Shown here piece after piece: positions 1-9,200 of a stretch of 64,000 nucleotides of DNA (within the stretch, counting starts at the first letter, position 1; each line of letters begins with the position of its first letter). This stretch comes from an uncultured Acetobacteroides sp. (GTDB lineage Bacteria; Bacteroidota; Bacteroidia; Bacteroidales; ZOR0009), in contig NZ_OY782755.1 of assembly GCF_963678165.1 (NCBI RefSeq), forward strand, positions 1,426,001-1,490,000, read 5' to 3'. Position numbers and translations under genes: made by a program. Under the pieces are notes generated by a model. That model made no database searches. It saw only the letters and a list, made by a program, of their open reading frames with translations, and was not told the origin of the DNA.

Positions 1-649
1 TAGCCACGTTGGACAGCTGGATCTTCGTTATGTAGAGTAAGAATTGCAGATTGTCCGTGCTGGTGGGATCCTTCAAATTGGAGTCGTTAGACAAAAAGCT
101 GACGGTGACGGTAAAGCTGGTTATGCCGTTACACACAGAGGAGGGAAGGGGGGGGGTGTAGTTGTTATTGGAAGAGGTTTTTTCAATATTATAGAATACT
201 CCCTTCGATGTTGCGGCGCTCACCTGCCGCTGATACCCCCCCGATACCTCGGAGAAATCGAAGTCAGTAAGGTCGAAATAGTAGCCGGGGATGGAGAAGG
301 TGACCGAGATGCTTTTCTGTTTGACACTGCTGTTGTAGAGCTTCCATGCCGAAGTTCCGAGCCCGGATGTTGGGGTTTCGGCATTGGTCATGACGATATC
401 CAGCGTGTTGCCATTCTCGGTCCATGTGAAGTGGTTGTCGCTAGTCTTAGTTTGGGTTCCTGTTCCAAACACGAAGGTCTGCGCGGTTGCCTGCCCGCCT
501 ATTGCCAGCAGGGCTAGCGTCAGGGCCAGCAGCGGTAGCCTGCTGCTCCTTCGTTTGGGTACCGCTGCCGGTGCGGCAGCTGCGGTTTGGCCCAGAGCCC
601 CCATGGTGGGGGTCAGCCATAGGGCCAGCGTTCGTAGAAATCTTTTCAT
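1..649 (-). CDS. Secreted surface protein, N-terminal part (cut by window edge)
   Basis: The frame is open from an ATG at 647-649 to base 1, giving 216 codons of a longer protein; the 3' end lies outside the window. The first ~21 residues (MKRFL..LALWL...GALGQ) match the signal peptide of the giant adhesin at 3223-10389, and the bases just before both ATGs (caaacaagcatac) are identical, which supports this start. A second signal-like stretch follows at about residues 32-57 (basic RRSSR, then Leu/Ala-rich, ending ATAQ). The rest is Ser/Thr/Asn-rich and beta-strand-like, with no recognised domain. The gene is divergent from the regulator at 886-2010 and shares its promoter region. Export is likely; function is unknown. 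Confidence 0.7.
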   Translation of the reverse strand, partial: MKRFLRTLALWLTPTMGALGQTAAAAPAAVPKRRSSRLPLLALTLALLAIGGQATAQTFVFGTGTQTKTSDNHFTWTENGNTLDIVMTNAETPTSGLGTSAWKLYNSSVKQKSISVTFSIPGYYFDLTDFDFSEVSGGYQRQVSAATSKGVFYNIEKTSSNNNYTPPLPSSVCNGITSFTVTVSFLSNDSNLKDPTSTDNLQFLLYITKIQLSNVA

Positions 650-713
650 GTATGCTTGTTTGTTGTTCTCTATATAGGGGTAATGCTGCTCCCGGAAAAA
701 TCGCGCGAAGGTG

Positions 714-770
714 GCGAATGCGGCGTAAACCGGGTCGCCAAATCGTAAAATTCAGCTTACGATTTGGCGA
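714..770. promoter_or_regulatory. Conserved operator-like block with 14-bp inverted repeat (copy 1)
   Basis: Bases 735-748 (tcgccaaatcgtaa) and 757-770 are perfect reverse complements separated by 8 bp. The preceding bases 714-734 are also conserved with copy 2 at 10629-10684. The site sits between a secreted-protein gene on - and an AraC-type regulator on +, 86 bp and 115 bp from their starts. Binding by the adjacent regulator is inference. Confidence 0.6.
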
Positions 771-851
771 ATGGCTGAAAATGAGGGGTGCGGCGGCTGT
801 TCTCTAAGGAATTTTAGGGGTTGCGGGGCTGTCTTTTGTGGGCGGTTTTGG

Positions 852-859
852 TACTTTTG
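852..859 (+). promoter_or_regulatory. Bacteroidetes -7 promoter element (TACTTTTG)
   Basis: TACTTTTG fits the TAnnTTTG consensus of Bacteroidetes primary promoters. It lies 26 bp before the ATG at 886. The same octamer occurs 22 bp before the start of the paralogous regulator at 10810. No clear -33 TTTG at canonical spacing was found. Confidence 0.45.
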
Positions 860-885
860 CTCCCCTCTTATTTGGCCGTTAACGT

Positions 886-2010
886 ATGATATCACTCGAA
901 GAACTGTATTCCTTACTTGTAATACTGGCTCCAGCTATAACCTCGTTTGCCGCGCTGCTGATCCTTACCCTCGACACCATGCGCGGCGGTAGTGGCGAGT
1001 GGCGGCTGCGCTCCAGGGTGTTCCTCTACTTTGGTAGCGCGCTGGTTAGTTGGCTTTCCTTGCTCTGCTACTTCCACCTTCCCGAACTCTTTGTCCGCAT
1101 CAACTGGCTTTCCTACCTGGCGTTTATGCTTATCCAGGTGTACTTTTACGGGTTTATCTTTAAGGTGACGCGTATCGATGCCGCCGAGCGCTTCTCGTGG
1201 TGGCACTACCTGCTGCCGGGGCTCATTGCGCTGGGGCTGCTGATGCTGCAGCAGGTAACGCCCCAGGCCGAGCAGCTGCGGGTGGTGGTGGGCCATGGCG
1301 AGTACGACGGGGCCGAGCGCCTCTTCTTTCGTTACTCCAACAGCAAGCTGGCCGTGCGGCTGGTCTTTACGGTGGTGTATACCCTGCTGGCCTTTAGGCG
1401 GCTGGCGCGCTACCAGCGCTTTGCTGCCGAGCAGCCCAATGGGCGCCCCAACCTGCTGCGGTGGGTGCTGGGCTTCCTCTTTTTTTCGGTGCTCCTGCTG
1501 GTGATCCCCTCGCTGGCGCTGATATACTCGCGCAGCACCGTTCTGGGCACCGTCGTAATGGGCTTCCAGACTTTGGTGCTGGTGCTTCAGTACTGCTACC
1601 TCTGCTACTACGTGCTGGCAGGGCACTACGTCACCATTGTGGAGGACGAGCCTCCGCTGCTGGGCACTGGTGTCGCCGAGCCCGACGGGGCTGCCCTGCC
1701 CAAGAAGAGCCTGCTCACCCGCGAGCGCTTCGAGGAGTACATGCAGGTCGAGCGCCCCTTCCTGAACCCCAGCCTCAAGATCGCCGACCTGGTGGAGACG
1801 CTAGGGGTCAACCGCACCTACATCTCCTCGTTCATCAACTCCGAGTACGGGGTCAACTTTAGCGCCTACATCAACCAGCGCCGCTTGCAGGAGTACCGGC
1901 AGCTGCTGTCCGACTCCGCCAACGAGGACCGAAGCAAGATCGAGCTCTCGGAGATGGCCGGCTTCAGCAGCTACCGCAGCTTCTTGCGCGTGGCGGATAG
2001 TGGGGAGTAG
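886..2010 (+). CDS. 7TM membrane-anchored AraC-family regulator (copy 1)
   Basis: This 374-aa protein has about seven hydrophobic helices over residues 1-250 (for example LYSLLVILAPAITSF, YLAFMLIQVYFYGFIF and VLQYCYLCYYVLAGHYV). A cytoplasmic AraC/HTH_18 DNA-binding domain follows at about 275-374. The first helix-turn-helix contains KIADLVETLGVNRTYIS; the second (ELSEMAGFSSYRSFLRV) is almost at the end, so the usual tail after it is missing. It is closely similar along its whole length to the protein at 10810-11922, and both face a secreted-protein gene across a conserved promoter block. I infer a membrane sensor-regulator of the divergent gene; the ligand is unknown. The ATG at 886 aligns with the paralogue's start. 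Confidence 0.85.
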   Translation: MISLEELYSLLVILAPAITSFAALLILTLDTMRGGSGEWRLRSRVFLYFGSALVSWLSLLCYFHLPELFVRINWLSYLAFMLIQVYFYGFIFKVTRIDAAERFSWWHYLLPGLIALGLLMLQQVTPQAEQLRVVVGHGEYDGAERLFFRYSNSKLAVRLVFTVVYTLLAFRRLARYQRFAAEQPNGRPNLLRWVLGFLFFSVLLLVIPSLALIYSRSTVLGTVVMGFQTLVLVLQYCYLCYYVLAGHYVTIVEDEPPLLGTGVAEPDGAALPKKSLLTRERFEEYMQVERPFLNPSLKIADLVETLGVNRTYISSFINSEYGVNFSAYINQRRLQEYRQLLSDSANEDRSKIELSEMAGFSSYRSFLRVADSGE

Positions 2011-2108
2011 GTAATAGGCCGCGCGTATTCGCGTATTAACGTGTCGCGGGGATACAACGCTTAGTAGGGGAGGAAAGAACCACACGCCCCGAAGTTCTAC
2101 CAACAAAA

Positions 2109-2135
2109 AGGCGCAACCCCCGTCGGGCTGCGCCT
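2109..2135 (-). terminator. Hairpin terminator between convergent genes
   Basis: aggcgca (2109-2115) pairs with tgcgcct (2129-2135). Read on -, the stem is followed by TTTTT, so it would end transcription coming from the outer-membrane gene at 2347-3165. An almost identical hairpin is at 12366-12392. Confidence 0.65.
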
Positions 2136-2165
2136 CAATCATTGTATGGATGTTCTATAAGATAT

Positions 2166-2355
2166 TAGACTTTAGATATTAGATTTTAGAAGTGCATCTG
2201 ATCGTTCTTCCTCATGATATCTAGTATCTGCTATCTAAAATCTAAATACTAACGGCTACCATCTAGACTTTAGATGTTAGATATTAGAAGTACGTCTAAT
2301 CGTCCTTCCTTATAATATCAAGCATCAGCCATCTAAAATCTAAATACTAATGTCT
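2166..2355. repeat. Two tandem copies of a ~98-bp hairpin-forming repeat
   Basis: Copy A (~2166-2253) and copy B (~2264-2355) align base for base with scattered changes. Each carries inverted ends such as ttagattttaga (2179-2190) and tctaaaatctaa (2234-2245), a perfect 12-bp inverted repeat. Copy B overlaps the last codons of the gene ending at 2347. A partial relative (gttagattttagata) occurs near 14971 in the exporter operon. It looks like a small non-autonomous palindromic element; no transposase is nearby. Confidence 0.6.
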
Positions 2356-3165
2356 AAAACTCCACACCACGCCCAGCTTAACGCCTAGGGCAAGGGGCCT
2401 AACCTTATCTACCTGGCTGGACTCGAAGATGCCGTTGTAGGTGCCCTCCTTTAGGTAGATATTCTTGCTGTCGGCCTTGAGCATGCTGTTCAGCCCGTAG
2501 CTGGCGTAGATGCCGCCGTACAGGCTGATGGCATTGTTTAGCAGGTAGGTAGCGCCGGCATCGGCCAGCAGCGCCACCGAGGGGCGCAGGGAGATATCGC
2601 CCGAAGGCCTCTGGGCGTAGGTGCTCAGCCCCTGCTCGGGAATGTCGCCCAGCTCCGCTTTCCACTGGCTGTAGTAGCCCGTGGTGGTAATCGAGCCCCC
2701 TGTGGCCTTGTAGGTGCTCCTTGCTGGGATGGAGAGCTTGGCGCCCACCGAGGCCGTTAGCCCCACCTTAGCGGTGAGCGCCTTTCGGTAGGTGGCCGCC
2801 ACGGGGATGTCGATAAGGGTGGCCGACTGCTCCTCCTTCCAGCCGCTGTAGCGGGTGCGGAGCTCGTAGGCGTCGCCCTCGGCATCCACGCTAGGGGCCG
2901 AGGTCAGCAGGTTCAGCGTGCTGGTCGCCTTGAACGACTGCACGCCCACGCCTGTGCTGATGCCCCAGCTGGGGCTGAAGAAGTAGGTGTACCCTGCGCC
3001 GAGGGTATACCCGGCACCGCCCTTGCGGCTGCCGTTGTCGATGCTGTAGCCTAGTTGGTGGAACCCGCCCCCCACGCTAAGCGAAAGGAGCTGGTCGCCC
3101 TTCTGGGCCTGTGCCGCAGCGGAGGCGCCGAGCGCCAGTGCGGCTATAAGTAGCTTTTTCGTCAT
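2347..3165 (-). CDS. Outer-membrane beta-barrel protein
   Basis: The 272-aa product starts with a clear signal peptide (MTKKLLIAALALGASAAAQA). It continues with alternating amphipathic strands rich in Gly, Tyr and Ser (GAGYTYFFSPSWGIS, LYGGIYASYGLNS) and ends with an aromatic-containing strand (LGVKLGVVWSFRH), as in small porin-like or PorT-like barrels. It starts 57 bp after the stop of the giant adhesin 3223-10389 on the same strand, so the two are probably co-transcribed. A role in anchoring or export of the adhesin is plausible, but only position supports it. The stop overlaps a hairpin repeat. Confidence 0.75.
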   Translation of the reverse strand: MTKKLLIAALALGASAAAQAQKGDQLLSLSVGGGFHQLGYSIDNGSRKGGAGYTLGAGYTYFFSPSWGISTGVGVQSFKATSTLNLLTSAPSVDAEGDAYELRTRYSGWKEEQSATLIDIPVAATYRKALTAKVGLTASVGAKLSIPARSTYKATGGSITTTGYYSQWKAELGDIPEQGLSTYAQRPSGDISLRPSVALLADAGATYLLNNAISLYGGIYASYGLNSMLKADSKNIYLKEGTYNGIFESSQVDKVRPLALGVKLGVVWSFRH

Positions 3166-3222
3166 CTTACTATTCTTTTTAGGTTGAAGGGATGAGCGGC
3201 GCTGCCGCCCATCCCTTTACGT

Positions 3223-6200
3223 TTAGTTGGCCAAAACCACCTTAAAGGTGAGCACCTGCCCATCGGCGGTGACGATGCGGCCCATGTACACGCCGTTGCT
3301 GCCCGATAGGGTGATGCGGTTTTCCTGCTCCACCTTGCGCAGGGTGCGCACGGGTGCGCCCTGGGTGCTGTACACCGTTAGCACGGCGCCCAGCAGCTCC
3401 TCGTCGCCGAAGCCCGAAAGCTTAACGGTGAGCTCCTGTCCGGCACGGGCAGGGTTGGGGTAAACGCTCACGCTAGCCGATGCGCTCTTTTTGATGCTAA
3501 GCACCTTGGAGCAGGTATTCACCGTTTGGCCCGTAGCCGTTTTAAGCTGCGCGTAGTAGGTTCCGCTAAGGCCGTTGGGGTCCTTGTAGAACTGGTTGGT
3601 AGCCCCGCCAACGGCGCTGCCGTTCTTGTACCACTGGTAGCCGGCAAAGCGGCCTTCGTGGTTGTCGATCAGCACCACGCTGCCAAACTTGGGCACGATG
3701 ATGTCGGCCGACACGTTAACGGTAACCTGGAAGGCCGTAGGCTCGCTGATGTTGCCGTAGCCGTCGCGCAGCTGCAGCGAGGCGGTGTAGGCGCCATCGG
3801 CCACCCTTGAGGGGATGCTGATGGAAACGGTACCGTTACCGGCAGGCAGCGCAGCGTAGCCGCTGTTGCTGAAGCCCGCTGCAAGAGCCTTGGCGTCGAA
3901 TACGATCTGGTACTCGGTAGGCTTACCGCTGGTAAGGGTGTAGGCCAGGCTCAGCTTGTCGCCCTCGCAGCCTGCCTGTGGGGCCTGTAGCGAAGCTACC
4001 TCAATGGGGTTCGATATGGTAAGCTTGCCGGCTACGTAGGTAAGCGCGTAGTTGGCCGCTGCTCCCCCATCGGCTGTAATGGCGTACACCCCAGTAGGGC
4101 TGGTTGCCGTTGCAGTGGTGGTAGCGGTAGGCTTGGCCTCGAGCACTGCCTCGGTATCGCCGTTGACGAATCCGCTGTAGGTGATGCCTAGGGCAGGTAT
4201 GGCCTCCCCCTCGTGGATGCTGTAGCTGGTTGCGGTAGCGGTAAGCGTTGCCTTGCTTACGGTAATGCTTACGGTTTTCTCCACGCCGATGTAGCGGTCG
4301 CCATCGGTAGGGGTGAAGGTAACCTTCAGGCTGTGGGTGCCTGCGGTAAGTATATCTCCAGCCTTTATGGCGTTGCCTTTGGTGGTGTATGATAGCGTAC
4401 CTTCTACTGCCGCGTTGTTGAATGATGCGGTGGCGTTAAGCTGCGCATCATTTAAAGGTGTACCGTAGGTAATGCCATTTGGCTCGGCCCAGGTAACCGT
4501 AGGTATACGCTTATCGAGGATGTCAATTTCTCCATCAACGAAGGTAAGCTCGTAGTTGCTTGCAGTACCACCTGCGGCAACGACGGTATACTTGCCCACG
4601 GGGCTGGCAGCACTTGCTGTGGTGGTAGCGGTAGGCTTAGCGTCGAGCACGCTTTCGTCTTCACTATTCACAAACCCTTTGTAGGTAACCCCTAGGGCAG
4701 GAATTGGCTCGCCCTTGACGATGGTGTAACTGTTGGCGGTAGCGGTAAGCGGTGCCCTGTTTACTGTAATGCTTACGGTTTTCTCCACGCTGATGTAGTA
4801 GTCGCCATCGGTAGGGGTAAAGGTAACCTTCAGGCTATGGGTACCTGCGTTAAGTACATCTCCAGCCTTAAGCGAGTGGCCGTTGGTAGTGTACGATAGC
4901 GTACCTTCTACTGCTGCATTGCTGTACGATGCGGTAGCGTTGAACAGCTCCGTGTTTAGCGCACTGCCGTAGGTGATGGCGGCAGGTTCTGCCCAGGTAA
5001 CCGTAGGTATACGCTTATCGAGGATGTCAATTTCTCCATCAACGAAGGTCAGCTCGTAGTTGCTTGCAGTACCACCTGCGGCAACGACGGTATACTTGCC
5101 CACGGGGCTGGCAGCACTTGCTGTGGTGGTAGCGGTAGGCTTAGCGTCGAGCACGCTTTCGTCTTCACTATTCACAAACCCTTTGTAGGTAACCCCTAGG
5201 GCAGGAATTGGCTCGCCCTTGACGATGGTGTAACTGTTGGCGGTAGCGGTAAGCGGTGCCCTGTTTACTGTAATGCTTACGGTTTTCTCCACGCTGATGT
5301 AGTAGTCGCCATCGGTAGGGGTAAAGGTAACCTTCAGGCTATGGGTACCTGCGTTAAGTACATCTCCAGCCTTAAGCGAGTGGCCGTTGGTAGTGTACGA
5401 TAGCGTACCTTCTACTGCTGCATTGCTGTACGATGCGGTAGCGTTGAACAGCTCCGTGTTTAGCGCACTGCCGTAGGTGATGGCGGCAGGTTCTGCCCAG
5501 GTAACCGTAGGTATACGCTTATCGAGGATGTCAATCTCGCCATCAACGTAGGTCAGCTCGTAGTTGCTGGCAGCACCACCTGCGGCAACGACGGTATACT
5601 TGCCCACGGGGCTGGTATTGGTTGCGCTGGTGGTTAAGGTAGGCTTGGCGTCGAGCACGCTTTCGTCTTCACCATTCACAAACCCTTTGTAGGTAACCTC
5701 GAGGGCAGGAATTTTCTCGCCCTTGGTGATGGTGTAGTTACTGGCGGTAACGGTAAGGGGCGCCTTGGCTACGCTGATGGCTACCGTCTTTGTAACCTCG
5801 TTGTAGTTGACCTTATCAATAGGAGTAAAGGTAGCACTTAGCGTTTGATCTTCTCCTGCATTGAGCAGAGTTTTAGCTGCTGGAGAGTAGGTGAAGGCTC
5901 CCTCGGCATCAGCGGTAGTGCTTAGCTGCGCTGCACCCAGAGACGTGCCGTAGGTGATGGGCGAAGGGGTATTCCAAGCAATGGTTGGTGTTGCCTTATC
6001 TACGGTAAGGCTTACGGTTGCCTCAACATTATTGTAGTTGGCCGCATCGGTAGGGGTGAAGGTAACCTTTAGGTCGTGCTTGCCCGCCGCTAGGGTTGTT
6101 CCTTCGGCAGGAGCGTAGGTAAAAGCTCCCTCAATATCAGCGGTGGCGTTTTGCTGTTTGTCGCTTAGCTTGGTACCGTAGGTGATGGATGTTGGCGTAT

Positions 6201-9200
6201 TCCATGTAATAGTAGGCATCGCCTTTTCTACGGTAAGGCTAACGGTTGCCTCCACGCTGTTGTAGTTAGCTGCATCGGCAGGGGTAAAGGTAACCTTTAG
6301 CTTGTGCTGTCCTGCATCCAGCTTGGTATCTGCCGCAGGGCTGTAGGTAAAGGCTCCCTCGGCATCGGCCGTTGCGTTTAGCTGCGCTGCACCCAGAGGT
6401 GTTCCGTAGGTGATGGCGGCAGGGGTAGCCCAGGTAATGGTTGGGGTGGCCTTCTCCACAACAATGGAAACGGTTTTCGCTGCACCAGTGTGGTTAATCG
6501 CATCGGCAGGGGTAAAGGTAACCTTTAGCTCGTGCTGTCCTGCCGCTAGCTTGGTATCTGCCGCAGGGCTGTAGGTAAAGGTTCCCTCGGTATTGGCGGT
6601 CGCGCTTAGCTGCGCTGCACCCAGAGGCGTTCCGTAGGAGGTGGACGAAGGGGGATTCCAAGCAATGGTTGGGGTAGCCTTCTCTACGGTCAGTGTTACG
6701 GTTTGCTCTGTGCTGTTATAATTAACCGCATCGGCAGGGGTAAAGGTAACCTTTAGCTCGTGCTGTCCTGCATCTAGTTTGGTATCTGCTGCAGGGCTGT
6801 AGGCAAAGGTTCCCTCGGCAGTGGCCGTGGCGTTGAGTTGCGTATTGCCTAGCGCGGTGCCGTAGGAGATAGAGGAAGGATTAGCCCAGTTGATGGTTGG
6901 GGTAATCTTGTTAATGGTAATCTTGCCCTCACTGTAGACAAACTTGTAGTTGTTATCGGAGCCTCCAGTTACGCCAATGACGTACTCGCCTGCATTACTT
7001 TGGGCCGTTGGCACGTTGGTTAAGGTAGGCTTGATGTCGAGAACTCTCTCGTCTTCACCATTCGCGAAACCGCGGTAGGTGATGGTGGGGGTAGGAATCG
7101 CGTCGCCCTTGGTGATGGTGTGCGTTGAGCCGATTACTGTAAGCTGCTTCTTCTTTACGTTTACCGTTACCGTTTTTGTGACCTCTTCGACGTTGTTTGG
7201 GAAGGTAGGCATAAACTTGATGGTAAAGGTTTGGTTGTCGCCCACATTGAGGGGTGGGGTCAGCGAAGGGGTGTAGGAAAACGTACCTTCGGCGTTTGAC
7301 CCTGCTGGTTTTAGCATGTTGCCGTAGGTAATATCAGTGGGGTTCTCCCATCGAATTATTGGGGTAGCCTTTACCTTTACCTCCTCGGAGCGGAATATAT
7401 TACCTGAACTCGAACGGACAAACCCATCGAAGGCAGGATTGGTCATTACACAGTACACCCCATCGGTAACAGGAGAAATAAAGGTAAACACGCCTGCCGT
7501 CTCGGTATAGTCGACATCCTTTGTCAGTTCATCGTTTGTTCCCGATTTGTACCAAGTGTAGGTGGTGGGATACTCTTTACCATCGGCATCGGTTACCTTT
7601 TGCTGGCTGCGGAGGTCTACCACACCGTTGGTTACGGTAGGCGCAATGGGCTGCTGTGGGGCGTATTGGTAGTTTTTGTAGTAGTACGACTTCACCTTAG
7701 GCAGCGTGTTAAAATCTAGCTTATTGTTATTCGCGTAGATGTATTTCAGCGTTTGTGTATCGGGGAATACCAGTTCGGTAAGTAGGTTGTCGGCGCACGA
7801 TAGCTTTTCGAGTGCTAAACTGGCGTTAAGCTTGAGCGTGGTTAGCAGGTTGTTTGTGCCGTTAAAATCCTTTAGCGCTGTGTTGCTGCTTAAATTTAGC
7901 GCTTGCAGCTGGTTCTGATAGCAATGAAGGGTGGTAAGTGCCGTACAGCTCGAAATATCGAGCTCTTTTAGGTTGTTGGCATAGCAGGATAGCTCGACTA
8001 GCTTAGGGCTCGAAACCTTCAGCTCTTTTAGGTTGCTGCTGGTGCAGCCCAGAGATGTAAGGTTTTGGCTGCCGGTTAGGTCGAGCGTTGCAATGTTGGC
8101 ACCAGAGATGCTCAGCTTCTGCAGATTTGGAGACGCCGACACATCAACCGATCGTATGTCGGTGGCTGTTGATATCAACTCTACTACATCTTTGGCGTAT
8201 ACCTTTACGGTGCTGCCAGCGGTTGCTGACCCGTTATAGTTGGATAGCGTGCTATGCTGCACTCCCTCTACTAAAACGCCGTTGCCCCAGTCGATAAAGC
8301 AAGGCCCTTCGCTGCTGCATCTCATTCTGAATTCGGTAATGGCACCTACGTTTCCTTGGGTAAAGCTGTAGGCCAATGGGCTGTTCCTCTCTACCGTAAT
8401 ATCCTCAGTGCGGAAGGCTTTGGTACCTGTAAATTCGCTGAACGCTTTGTTGGTCATTATGCAGTACACTGGGCTGGCAGGGGTGGTTAGGAAGGTAAAC
8501 ACGCCTGCCGTCTCGGTATAGTCGGTATTCTTTTCCAACATAACATCTGTTCCAGCTTTGTACCAGGTGTAGCTGGTGGTTTGCTCACCATTGGCACTAG
8601 TAGCCTTTAGTTGGCTGCTGAGGTCTACTATGCCGTTGCTGGCTGGAGCCTTTAGCATTGCCTGTGGGGCGTAAACGTATTGGCCTAAATCTCCGGCAGG
8701 AGGTAGGGTGGGCAGCGAGAACTTGTTGTCGTTGACGACTAGTGTCTTTAGATTGGCATTGGCGCTAACATTTAGCGTGGACAGGCCATTTTTTGCACAG
8801 TGTAGATAAGTTAGCGCAGGGTTTTTGCTAAAATCTAACGAAACCCCCGGGTTGAACTCGATGTTGACCTCCTCAAGCAGCGGGTTGTTGGAGGTGGTTA
8901 GTTCCTTTAGCTGGTTGTACGAGACGACCACCTTTTTTAGCGCAGGGTTTTTGCTGATGTCTATTGCGGTAAGGCTATTGTTGTTGCAGTACAGGTTTTG
9001 GAGTTGCTTGCATCCTGATACATCGAGCGAGGAAACCCCTTGTTCTGCGCAGTTAAAGCCAGTTATGCCATTGCCAAGTATTTTTACAGTACTCCCTGCG
9101 GTGAAGGGGTTTTGTCTAACCTCAGAAGGAATGCTGGGATCTGTCGAGGAAATAGCTCGTTTCTCCAGTACACCATTGCCCCAGTCGATGTAAACGTCGC

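Noticed and set aside
913..1626. 237-aa ORF antisense to regulator copy 1
   Set aside because: Shadow of the GC-rich coding frame; His/Gln/Pro-rich with no domain.
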